Positions 12,914 through 21,566 of a stretch of DNA of 22,083 nucleotides are shown in pieces. The notes under the pieces are model-generated. The model was not told the origin of the DNA and searched no databases. It saw nothing but the letters and a program-made list of their open reading frames with translations. Position numbers and translations under genes: made by a program. The stretch's first letter is position 1. The number at the start of each line of letters is the position of its first letter. Where the stretch lies: contig CAJUEZ010000033.1 of NCBI GenBank assembly GCA_910585485.1, positions 1 through 22,083 on the forward strand, in the 5' to 3' direction. Origin of the DNA: an uncultured Clostridia bacterium (GTDB lineage: Bacteria; Bacillota; Clostridia; UBA1381).

Positions 12914-15900
12914 ATGAGCAAACTACATATGGGTATAGACGTAGGTTCTACAACGGTTAAGGTTGTTGTATTAAATGAGGATAACAACCCCTTGTTTGCA
13001 GAGTACAGACGTCACTTTTCTGATATAAAAAGCACGGTAAAAGACTTATTTAACGAAGTGAAAGAGGTTGTTAAAAACGAGGAATTTACCGTTACTGTAA
13101 CAGGTTCGGGCGGTCTTTTACTTTCAAAAATGCTTTCACTTCCGTTCGTTCAGGAGGTTATTGCCAATAAAGAAGCTATAAAAACATTTATGCCTGAAAC
13201 AGACGTTGTTATTGAACTTGGCGGCGAGGATGCAAAAATCCTTTATCTTTCGGGCGGACTTGAACAGCGCATGAACGGAACCTGCGCCGGCGGTACAGGT
13301 TCATTTATTGACCAGATGTCAATACTTTTAAAAACAGACGCGGACGGTCTTAACGCACTTGCTGAAAAACATACAGTCATTTATCCTATAGCCGCGCGAT
13401 GCGGTGTATTCGCGAAGTCTGACGTTCAGCCGCTTTTAAACGAGGGCGCGGCAAAAGAGGATATTGCCGCCTCTATCCTGCAAGCCGTTGTAACACAGAC
13501 TATTTCAGGTCTTGCTCAGGGACGACCGATTAAGGGTAATATTGTGTTCCTTGGCGGACCTCTTCACTTCCTTCCTCAGTTAAGACGACAGTTTGAAGAA
13601 ACTCTGAAGGATAACGCAAAATCCTTTAAAACACCTGAAAACGCGCAGCTGTTCGTTGCCATAGGCGCAGCGCTTATGCACGAAAATAACAGCGCTGTAA
13701 ATATAGAAACCCTTATTTCAAATCTTCAAAACTCTAAATCTGTTGACGCAGAAATAACGCGTATGCGTACTCTTTTCAAAAACGAGAATGAACGCAAAGA
13801 GTTTTTTGACAGACATAACAAGGATGTCGCTTGCAGAAAAGATATTTCTACAGCAAACGGTCCCGTTTTCCTTGGTCTTGATGTTGGCTCAACAACTATA
13901 AAGGCGGCGCTTACTAATGAAGACGGCGATATTTTGTATACATATTACGGCAAAAATGAAGGAAGTCCGATAAAATGCGGAATAAATATTTTGCGTGAAC
14001 TTTATTCCCAACTTCCCGAAAACGCTTATATTGCGAACGCTTGTACCACAGGCTACGGCGAGCTTTTGTTAAAGACCGCATTCAGAATTGATGAGGGTGA
14101 AATAGAGACTATTGCCCACTACAAGGCGGCAAACTATTTTTCACCCGGCGTTGATTTCATCATTGACATCGGCGGTCAGGATATGAAATGTATGAAGATA
14201 AAGAATGGAGTAATAGACAGTATTATGCTTAATGAGGCATGCTCTTCGGGCTGCGGTTCATTTATACAGACTTTTGCCGAAAGCCTTGGTCTTGATACTA
14301 TTTCATTTTCAAAGGAGGCGCTTGACGCTGAAAATCCTGTTGACCTCGGCACTCGTTGTACGGTATTTATGAATTCACGTGTTAAGCAGGCGCAAAAAGA
14401 GGGCGCGACAGTCGGTGATATTAGCGCCGGTCTTTCCTACTCTGTTGTCAGAAACGCGCTTTACAAAGTAATAAAACTAAGAGACCCTGCACAGATGGGT
14501 GAAAATGTAGTTGTTCAGGGCGGTACTTTTAATAATAACGCAATCCTTCGCTGTTTTGAACTACTTACTGAAAAAAATGTTGTGCGTCCCGATATAGCAG
14601 GCATAATGGGTGCGTTTGGTTCCGCGCTTATCGCTAAAGAACGCTGGAAAGGCGGAGAATGCAATATTATCCGTGCAAATGAACTTGACAGTTTTACTTT
14701 TGATACCTCTCTTACACGCTGTCAAAAGTGCAATAATCACTGTCAGCTTACTATAACAAAATTCTCGGACGGCAGTCAGTTTGTATCAGGAAACCGCTGC
14801 GAGCGCGGCGCCGGACTTGAAAAGCCTAAGAAACAGCTTCCAAATCTGTTTGATTACAAGTACAGACGCGCATTTCAGTATAAACCTTTAAAAGAGGAGG
14901 ACGCTCCAAACGGTGTTATCGGTATTCCGCGCGTGCTTAATATATACGAAAACTATCCGCTATGGTTTACGTTCTTTACAGAACTTGGTTTTTCTGTCAG
15001 AATATCAGGCAGAAGCACGCACCAGCTATATGAAAAAGGTATCGACTCAATCCCGAGCGAGAGCGCTTGTTACCCTGCAAAGCTTGTGCATGGACATATA
15101 CAGGATTTAATTGACAAGGGTATAACAACTATCTTCTACCCCTGCATTCCGTATGAGCAAATTGAATATTCCGAAGCGGGCAATCATTTCAACTGTCCTA
15201 TGGTTACTTCCTATCCTGAAGTTATATATAACAACATGGATATAGTGCGTCAGGAAAACATAAAATTCCTTTATCCGTTCATCAACCTCGCCGACAGACC
15301 ATCATTTAAGCGTCAGATGATGAAAGCGCTTAAAGAATATAATTTCTCAAAAGCCGAAATTGACGCGGCTTCCGACAAGGCTTTTGCTGAACTTCAGAAT
15401 TTCAAGCATGATGTCAGAAATCAGGGCGAGGAAACTTTAAAATGGCTTGAAGAGCATGACGAGCGCGGAATTGTGCTTGCCGGCAGACCGTATCACGTTG
15501 ACCCTGAAATAAATCACGGCATACCTGATATGATTACTTCGCTCGGTTTTGCTGTACTCACAGAAGACAGTATCGCCCACCTTGGTCATTTGGAGCGTGA
15601 TATACGCGTTGTCGATCAATGGGCATACCATACAAGGCTTTATGAATCCGCAGCACAGGTTATAAAAAGTCCAAGACTGGAACTCATACAGCTTAACTCT
15701 TTCGGCTGCGGCCTGGATGCCGTTACGACAGATCAGGTACAGGAAATCATTCAGTCACACGAAAAGATATATACAACACTGAAAATAGACGAGGTTTCAA
15801 ACCTCGGAACGGCGCGCATACGTGTGCGCTCACTGCGCGCGGCGGTTAAAGAGCGTGATTTGAGCGACTTTATTCCTCACAAGATTGAGGACTATACTCT

Positions 15901-17218
15901 TACAAGAGTACAATTCACAAAGGAAGAAAAAGCCAAACATACGATAATATTCCCGCAGATGTCCCCTACTCACTTTGGTATGTTTGAAGCGGTTATGCGC
16001 GCTAACGGATATAACGCGCTTGTTCTTGAGCATGCCACGGCAGACGATATAGAAGCGGGTTTAAAGAGCGTAAATAACGACGCGTGCTACCCGTCTATAA
16101 TGGTGACGGGTCAGCTTATAAACGCGTTTGTCAGCGGTAAATGCGACCCCAAAAACACATCTGTGATGATAACTCAAACAGGCGGCGGTTGCCGTGCCAC
16201 TAACTATATAGCGTTTTTGCGAAAGGCGCTAAAGGAAGCGGGTTATCCCGATATTCCCGTAATTTCTCTTAATGTATCGGGTCTTGAAGGCAATCCAGGC
16301 TTTACTATTACACCAAAACTTGTTGACGGACTTTTAAAAGCCTGCACTTGGGGCGATTTACTTCTTGCCGTTACGCTTCGTATACGTCCTTACGAGGTTC
16401 ACAAAGGTGAAACAAACGCTGTATATGAAAAGTGGCAGAAGCGTTTATACAATGATATTGTAAACAACAACAGAAAACAGCTTAAACTGAAAAAGGTTAT
16501 AGATGAAATTATCGCTGATTTTGACGCTATTGAAATTGATGAAACGATAAAGAAGCCAAAAGTTGGTGTTGTCGGTGAAATTCTTGTGAAATTCCACCCC
16601 GATGCTAATAATAACATCATTGACGTTATTGAATCAGAGGGCGGTGAAGCGGTTATGCCCGGACTCGCGGACTTTATGCTGTACTGTCTGTACAACAACA
16701 ACTTCAAACGCGATAATCTCGGTTCAAAGCGTACAACCGCTATGTTATGTAATCTCGCTATATGGGGTATTGAAAGTTTTAGAAAACATATGGCAAAAGT
16801 TATGGAGAATAATCCTAAGTTCCGCACTCGTTCACCTAAGCATATCGCGGACATTGCTGAGGGCGCGAAAAATGTATTGCAGCTTGGGCATTGTACCGGT
16901 GAAGGCTGGTTCCTGACAGGCGAAATGATTGAACTGATTAATTCGGGTGTACCGAATATTGCCTGTGTGCAGCCATTCGCGTGTCTTCCAAACCACGTTA
17001 CGGGTAAAGGTATGATTAAAGAACTTCGCCGTCAATTCCCGCAGGCAAACATTGTCGCGGTTGACTATGACCCCGGTGCGAGTGAGGTTAATCAGCTTAA
17101 CCGTATCAAGCTAATGCTCGCAGTCGCGTTTGAAAATCTGAAAAAAGACGAGATGTACGATGCTATTAAGCCAAAAAAAGCGGAAACAGCGGCTGTGGAA
17201 ACAGAAAAAGTACAGTGA
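12914..17218 (+). CDS. Giant acyl-CoA dehydratase activase-related protein (two activase modules + DUF2229 + HgdB-like part)
   Basis: A 1434-residue cytosolic iron-sulfur protein of unknown substrate. Module 1 (about 1-260) is an ASKHA-fold ATPase of the BcrAD/BadFG/HgdC type: GIDVGSTTVKVV at 7-18, NGTCAGGTGSF, and cysteines 124 and 163, whose spacing equals that of the cluster ligands of HgdC. Module 2 (about 317-580) repeats this fold (GLDVGSTTIK; ACSSGCGSF with Cys443/447; Cys482). A four-Cys segment follows (CQKCNNHCQLTI...NRCERG, near 600-640), then a DUF2229-like region (about 660-880) and a dehydratase-subunit-like COG3581 region (about 990-1400) with conserved QTGGGCRATNY. Homologues of this layout are common in anaerobic Firmicutes. 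By analogy ATP hydrolysis may drive low-potential electron transfer, but no reaction is established. ATG with TTAGGGGG ribosome site; own promoter and terminator, so a single-gene unit. Confidence 0.9.
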   Translation: MSKLHMGIDVGSTTVKVVVLNEDNNPLFAEYRRHFSDIKSTVKDLFNEVKEVVKNEEFTVTVTGSGGLLLSKMLSLPFVQEVIANKEAIKTFMPETDVVIELGGEDAKILYLSGGLEQRMNGTCAGGTGSFIDQMSILLKTDADGLNALAEKHTVIYPIAARCGVFAKSDVQPLLNEGAAKEDIAASILQAVVTQTISGLAQGRPIKGNIVFLGGPLHFLPQLRRQFEETLKDNAKSFKTPENAQLFVAIGAALMHENNSAVNIETLISNLQNSKSVDAEITRMRTLFKNENERKEFFDRHNKDVACRKDISTANGPVFLGLDVGSTTIKAALTNEDGDILYTYYGKNEGSPIKCGINILRELYSQLPENAYIANACTTGYGELLLKTAFRIDEGEIETIAHYKAANYFSPGVDFIIDIGGQDMKCMKIKNGVIDSIMLNEACSSGCGSFIQTFAESLGLDTISFSKEALDAENPVDLGTRCTVFMNSRVKQAQKEGATVGDISAGLSYSVVRNALYKVIKLRDPAQMGENVVVQGGTFNNNAILRCFELLTEKNVVRPDIAGIMGAFGSALIAKERWKGGECNIIRANELDSFTFDTSLTRCQKCNNHCQLTITKFSDGSQFVSGNRCERGAGLEKPKKQLPNLFDYKYRRAFQYKPLKEEDAPNGVIGIPRVLNIYENYPLWFTFFTELGFSVRISGRSTHQLYEKGIDSIPSESACYPAKLVHGHIQDLIDKGITTIFYPCIPYEQIEYSEAGNHFNCPMVTSYPEVIYNNMDIVRQENIKFLYPFINLADRPSFKRQMMKALKEYNFSKAEIDAASDKAFAELQNFKHDVRNQGEETLKWLEEHDERGIVLAGRPYHVDPEINHGIPDMITSLGFAVLTEDSIAHLGHLERDIRVVDQWAYHTRLYESAAQVIKSPRLELIQLNSFGCGLDAVTTDQVQEIIQSHEKIYTTLKIDEVSNLGTARIRVRSLRAAVKERDLSDFIPHKIEDYTLTRVQFTKEEKAKHTIIFPQMSPTHFGMFEAVMRANGYNALVLEHATADDIEAGLKSVNNDACYPSIMVTGQLINAFVSGKCDPKNTSVMITQTGGGCRATNYIAFLRKALKEAGYPDIPVISLNVSGLEGNPGFTITPKLVDGLLKACTWGDLLLAVTLRIRPYEVHKGETNAVYEKWQKRLYNDIVNNNRKQLKLKKVIDEIIADFDAIEIDETIKKPKVGVVGEILVKFHPDANNNIIDVIESEGGEAVMPGLADFMLYCLYNNNFKRDNLGSKRTTAMLCNLAIWGIESFRKHMAKVMENNPKFRTRSPKHIADIAEGAKNVLQLGHCTGEGWFLTGEMIELINSGVPNIACVQPFACLPNHVTGKGMIKELRRQFPQANIVAVDYDPGASEVNQLNRIKLMLAVAFENLKKDEMYDAIKPKKAETAAVETEKVQ

Positions 17219-17224
17219 CGCAAT

Positions 17225-17259
17225 AAAAAATGAGAGATGATAAACATCTCTCATTTTTT
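17225..17259 (+). terminator. Terminator after the large activase gene, possibly bidirectional
   Basis: ATGAGAGATG (17230-17239) pairs perfectly with CATCTCTCAT (17245-17254), loop 5 nt. Flanking As (17225-17229) pair with Ts (17255-17259), so the T-tract exists on both strands. It can stop plus-strand transcription and, from the other side, polC transcripts. Confidence 0.88.
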
Positions 17260-17267
17260 CTACTATA

Positions 17268-17369
17268 TTAGTACATTTCACCAATTAGTTCTTTCGGCGG
17301 TTTATAACCATCCCTACCAATAATACGTTTTAAAATGCAAAAATCCGTGAAAATTCTATTTTTTATCAA
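17268..17369 (-). pseudogene. Short protein-like reading frame downstream of polC, possible gene remnant
   Basis: On the minus strand an open frame of about 33 codons ends in RIIGRDGYKPPKELIGEMY and a TAA (17268-17270). The composition looks protein-like (Gly, Lys, Pro-Pro, acidic and basic residues), unlike the AT-rich non-coding gaps. There is no ribosome site and no ATG; the only upstream start-like codon is a TTG (17367-17369). The frame is stopped just upstream by TGA, close to the polC stop. It could be the tail of a decayed gene, a fragment of a duplicated gene, or chance. I do not recognise the protein. Confidence 0.3.
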
Positions 17370-17379
17370 TCAAAGTTTG

Positions 17380-20300
17380 TCAATCAAATAAAGATACTTG
17401 GTCTGCGTCAGGTAGTTCGTCGAAGCATCCGTTTTCCTCCAAAATACTAAGCGGATTTTTACCTATACCCGTGCGGAGTCTTAAGTCCTCGACATTGCGG
17501 AACGCGCCGTTTTCACGCTCTGCGGTAATGCTGAGTGCGTCATTTTCGCTTAGTCCCGGAAGCGCGGAAAGCGGAGGAAGTATTCCGCTGTCCACCTGCA
17601 AAAAATCAGTTGCATGCGACTTGTAAAGGTCAACAGGCACAAAATCAATCCCGCGCGCGTACATTTCCACACATATTTCAAGTATCGGTATCAGATTTTC
17701 TTCTTTCGGAGTTACAGTACCGTCCTTTTTCTTAGCGTTAATCACACGTATTTCCTCGCGCACACGCTCCTCACCGCGCGCCATTACGGACGCGTCAAAA
17801 TCATCCGCTCGGACAGTATAATACGCTATATAAAATGCTTCGGGGTAATGCACTTTAAAATAAGCAATTCTAAATGCCGACATCACATACGCTACCGCGT
17901 GTGCCTTAGGGAACATATACTTTATCTTTTTACACGAGTCAATATACCAATCAGGCACATTATTATCACGCATTTCCTGCTCATATTCGGGTGTCAGTCC
18001 CTTACCCTTACGAACCATCTCCATTATCTTAAAGGCATGCTCTTCCTCAACTCCCATAGAAATCAGATAAATCATAATATCATCACGCGCACAAATTGAA
18101 TGCGACAGGTCACACTTGCCCTCGCGGATAAGTTCCTGCGCATTTCCGAGCCACACGTCAGTACCGTGCGAAAGTCCAGAAATACGAGCAAGTTCCGAAA
18201 AAGTTGTCGGCTTTGTATCCTCAAGCATCTGCCGTACAAACTTTGTGCCGAATTCAGGTATGCCGTATGTGCCGAGATTTGTTCCTATATCCTTACCGGG
18301 AAGTAATTTCAACGCTTTGTTTGATGTAAAAAGGCTCATTGTCTCTTTATCGCCTATCGGAATATCCCCCGCCTTTATACCCGTTATATCCTCTAACATT
18401 CTGATTACTGTAGGGTCATCATGTCCGAGTTCGTCCAGTTTTAAAAGGTTCTGATCAATTTTGTGATAGTCAAAATGCGTTGTCGTTATATCAGAGTTTG
18501 GGTCGTCCGCGGGGTGCTGTACGGGGCAAAATTCGTGTATGTCATTTTCAAACGGCACAACGATTATACCGCCCGGATGCTGTCCCGAAGTACGTTTTAC
18601 ACCCTCGCACCCTTTTGCCAGACGCTTCATTTCAGCGCCGCGCATTACGATATTCTTTTCTTCACAGTATTTCCTTACATATCCGAAAGCCGTTTTTTCC
18701 GCGACTGTTCCTATAGTTCCCGCGCGGAACACCTTGCCCTCACCGAAGTAGGTTTCCGTATACTTATGAATTTTCGGTTGGTATACACCCGAAAAGTTAA
18801 GGTCAATATCAGGCTCCTTATCACCCTTAAAGCCAAGAAAGGTTTCAAACGGAATGTCGTGTCCGTCCTTTTTATACGGAGTGCCGCATTTCGGGCAGTC
18901 CTTGTCAGGCAGGTCACAACCCGACAAACCGATTTCCGATTCTATAAATTCAACATTCTTACAGTTCGGGCAGATATAATGCGCCTGAAGCGAATTTACC
19001 TCGGTTATATCCGACAAAAATGCCACAAACGACGAGCCGACAGAGCCTCGCGACCCGACAAGATAACCGTCTGAAAGTGATTTTCGCACCAATTCCTGCG
19101 CAATTTTGTACATAACCGAAAAGCCGTAAGTCGTAATCGAATGAAGTTCTTTGTCAAGACGCTTCTGCACGATTTCAGGAAGCGGGTCGCCGTATATTTC
19201 CTTTGCGCGCGCCATGGAGTCATTCACTATACCCTCTTTCGCGCCCTCAATTACGGGCGGACACTTTTTTTCGGGAATAGGGCGCACATCCTCTATCATA
19301 TCCGCTATCATATTAGTGTTTTCCACAACAACCTCGTATGCCTTTTCTTTTCCGAGATATTCAAATTCCCCAAGCATTTCCTCGGTTGTCCTCATATATA
19401 ACGGAGCCTGATTGTCCGCGTCCTTAAAACCCTTATAGTGCATAAGTATTTTTCTGTAGTCCGCGCCCTCTCTGTCGAGAAAATGCACGTCACAGGTCGC
19501 GCAGACAGGTTTATTGTATTTCTCGCCCAAGCTTACAATACGGCGGTTCAAATCCATCAAATCTTCATCGGTATTTACATTTTTATGGTGGTAGTCCAAT
19601 TTCATATAAGCGTTATTGCCTATCGGCTGAATTTCAAGATAGTCATAAAAATCAACAATTTCCTTTAATTCTTCGTCCGTCTGACCGTCCACAACCGCCC
19701 GAAACAACTCGCCCGCTTCACATGCCGAGCCTAAAATAATTCCCTCGCGCTTTTCCTCCAAAAGACTTCGCGGTATACGAGGTGTACGGAAGAAATAATT
19801 CAAATGCGACGCGGACACAAGTTCATATATATTGCGCAGTCCCGTCTGGTTTTTAGCCAGAATTATAATATGGAACGCTTTATTCTTCTTTGAGGCGCTT
19901 CTTACATCAAAATAAGTATTGAGCTTTGCAAGTTCCGTTTTCCCCTGTCCCCTGAGTTCGGAAATCATTTTTACAAACGCGTCCGCCGTAGCCTTTGCAT
20001 CGTCAACAGCGCGGTGATGATTTTCTAAGATTACGTGCAGGTGTTTCGTCAGCGTGTCAAGCTTGAAATTTGGAAGTTCGGGGTACATACAGCGCGCCAA
20101 AATAAGCGTGTCAAGACAGCAAAAATCATAATCAAAGCCGTGACGTTTCGCCGCCTCCTTAATAAAACCAGTATCGAATGCGGCATTGTGCGCCACAAGA
20201 GTGCAACCCTCGCAAAAATCAAAAAAATCACCGAGTATTTCCTCAATCTTAGGCGCGTTTTTTACCATTGAGTCAGTAATGTGCGTGAGTGACACAATAT

Positions 20301-21420
20301 TCTCCGGTATTGGCTGACACGGATTTACAAAGGTTGACCATTTATCGACTATTTCGCCGTTTACAACCTTAACAGCTCCGATTTCCGTTATATTATTGGT
20401 TTGGCAGTTAAGTCCCGTTGTTTCTATATCAAATACAACAAACGGCGAATCTATGGTTTCGTTCTTTGCGTTATATACAATTTTTTTACTGTCATCTACG
20501 AGATAACCCTCTACCCCGTAGAGAACTTTTATTTTTTCATTAAAATTTGACGCTTTCATAGCGTCGGGAAAAGACTGCACAACACCATGGTCAGTCAGTG
20601 CTATAGCCTTGTGCCCCCAATAAACGGCACGGTCAATAAGACTCTGAACAGATGAAACCGCGTCCATTGCCGACATCTGAGTGTGCATATGAAGTTCAAC
20701 TCGTTTTTTTTCTGCCGTATCCTGCCGTACAGGCGGAGCGTCAACCTTGGCAATATCGTTAAGCATTACTATCGTTTCGCCCGCGTATTCGTCATACTGC
20801 GCCTTTCCACGCGCGACTATATATATTCCTCCTCCCTTTACTCCCTTTTTCAGTGTTCCGAAAAGTTTAGTAAAAGGCGTGTCATCGTCAGTTTTCGTGA
20901 CAAACATTTTTGCGGATATTGAGTCCTCATTATCGGTTATATCCATAGTTATTAAATGGAATTGCTTACCCGTTTTTTTAGAGGTAATGTCACGCTCGTC
21001 AATAGAAAATACTTTTCCCGAAAATGTCACTCTTCCCGAATTGTCGTTTATTGATTTTATGGAAATTATATCATCGCGGATAGGTCGTCCGTAAAGCATT
21101 TCGGATACGTTGGCTTTGCCGACTGTGCGAGGTCCCGTATACCCATGCACGGCGCTTTCCCGTCCTCGCTCAACCTCATAAACCATAACGTTTCTGTCAC
21201 TGTGTTTCACCTCATCGTCTATCCTCACAATAGCCTCGCTCAGTCCGCATACGCACTTAATCTCGCTTTCGGCTTTCAGCCGCAGATATTCCGAGGCATC
21301 AGAAGTAAGCAGAATTTTCACCTTCCGCCTGTTCTTTGAAACACTTATTTTCTTTACTTCAAGCTTTCCTATTTCCTCGTCCGTTATCTGCGGAAATACA
21401 ACTCCTAATTTGGGGTTCAT
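17380..21420 (-). CDS. polC: DNA polymerase III alpha subunit, PolC type (Gram-positive)
   Basis: The main chromosomal replicase of low-GC Gram-positives, with built-in 3'-5' proofreading. Domains of the 1346-residue protein: a short N-terminal domain (1-110); an OB fold (about 120-230); a PHP domain beginning KKRVELHMHTQMSAMD (238-253) and split by the exonuclease; a DnaQ-like exonuclease (FVVFDIETTGLN from 327, catalytic Asp331 and Glu333); PHP continued; a polymerase core with a four-Cys zinc site (CPNCKN...CPKCGT) and DIDLNFSG catalytic acids. The fingers contain FPKAHAVAYVMSAFRIAYFK, and the C-terminus DADQVSLFD is typical. It is about 90 residues shorter than the B. subtilis enzyme (1437), the difference lying before the PHP domain. 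ATG after GGAAGGAT. It stands between purL and the convergent activase gene. Confidence 0.97.
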   Translation of the reverse strand: MNPKLGVVFPQITDEEIGKLEVKKISVSKNRRKVKILLTSDASEYLRLKAESEIKCVCGLSEAIVRIDDEVKHSDRNVMVYEVERGRESAVHGYTGPRTVGKANVSEMLYGRPIRDDIISIKSINDNSGRVTFSGKVFSIDERDITSKKTGKQFHLITMDITDNEDSISAKMFVTKTDDDTPFTKLFGTLKKGVKGGGIYIVARGKAQYDEYAGETIVMLNDIAKVDAPPVRQDTAEKKRVELHMHTQMSAMDAVSSVQSLIDRAVYWGHKAIALTDHGVVQSFPDAMKASNFNEKIKVLYGVEGYLVDDSKKIVYNAKNETIDSPFVVFDIETTGLNCQTNNITEIGAVKVVNGEIVDKWSTFVNPCQPIPENIVSLTHITDSMVKNAPKIEEILGDFFDFCEGCTLVAHNAAFDTGFIKEAAKRHGFDYDFCCLDTLILARCMYPELPNFKLDTLTKHLHVILENHHRAVDDAKATADAFVKMISELRGQGKTELAKLNTYFDVRSASKKNKAFHIIILAKNQTGLRNIYELVSASHLNYFFRTPRIPRSLLEEKREGIILGSACEAGELFRAVVDGQTDEELKEIVDFYDYLEIQPIGNNAYMKLDYHHKNVNTDEDLMDLNRRIVSLGEKYNKPVCATCDVHFLDREGADYRKILMHYKGFKDADNQAPLYMRTTEEMLGEFEYLGKEKAYEVVVENTNMIADMIEDVRPIPEKKCPPVIEGAKEGIVNDSMARAKEIYGDPLPEIVQKRLDKELHSITTYGFSVMYKIAQELVRKSLSDGYLVGSRGSVGSSFVAFLSDITEVNSLQAHYICPNCKNVEFIESEIGLSGCDLPDKDCPKCGTPYKKDGHDIPFETFLGFKGDKEPDIDLNFSGVYQPKIHKYTETYFGEGKVFRAGTIGTVAEKTAFGYVRKYCEEKNIVMRGAEMKRLAKGCEGVKRTSGQHPGGIIVVPFENDIHEFCPVQHPADDPNSDITTTHFDYHKIDQNLLKLDELGHDDPTVIRMLEDITGIKAGDIPIGDKETMSLFTSNKALKLLPGKDIGTNLGTYGIPEFGTKFVRQMLEDTKPTTFSELARISGLSHGTDVWLGNAQELIREGKCDLSHSICARDDIMIYLISMGVEEEHAFKIMEMVRKGKGLTPEYEQEMRDNNVPDWYIDSCKKIKYMFPKAHAVAYVMSAFRIAYFKVHYPEAFYIAYYTVRADDFDASVMARGEERVREEIRVINAKKKDGTVTPKEENLIPILEICVEMYARGIDFVPVDLYKSHATDFLQVDSGILPPLSALPGLSENDALSITAERENGAFRNVEDLRLRTGIGKNPLSILEENGCFDELPDADQVSLFD

Positions 21421-21439
21421 TTTTATATCCTTCCTGTTA

Positions 21440-21466
21440 AAATAGGGACTTTATAAGTCCCTATTT
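21440..21466. promoter_or_regulatory. Perfect palindrome in the polC leader
   Basis: AAATAGGGACTT (21440-21451) and AAGTCCCTATTT (21455-21466) are perfect 12-bp arms around a 3-nt loop. In the minus-strand transcript it is followed by TTTT... and then the polC ribosome site about 8 nt further on. It may be a 5' hairpin of the polC mRNA, an operator, or a weak terminator for purL. Confidence 0.6.
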
Positions 21467-21496
21467 GTAGTATTTAATTTAAAATATAATTGTCAA
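21467..21496 (-). promoter_or_regulatory. Possible polC promoter
   Basis: A perfect -35 TTGACA (21491-21496) on the minus strand is followed after 18 nt by a poor -10 TACTAC (21467-21472). The predicted start would fall inside the palindrome at 21440-21466. The weak -10 makes this uncertain. Confidence 0.35.
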
Positions 21497-21566
21497 TTTT
21501 GTTAATCGTAAACCAATCTTGCACTACATATATTCCTTTTAAACTTTATTCGAGAATAATTGTTGT

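Noticed and set aside
16399..16854. Minus-strand frame of 151 codons inside the activase-like gene
   Set aside because: Antisense shadow of a conserved domain; no ribosome site or protein family features.
18463..19074. Long plus-strand open frame (203 codons) opposite polC
   Set aside because: It is antisense to a fully conserved part of polC, has no ribosome site and a basic, Arg/Phe-rich composition typical of the reverse of GC-rich coding sequence.
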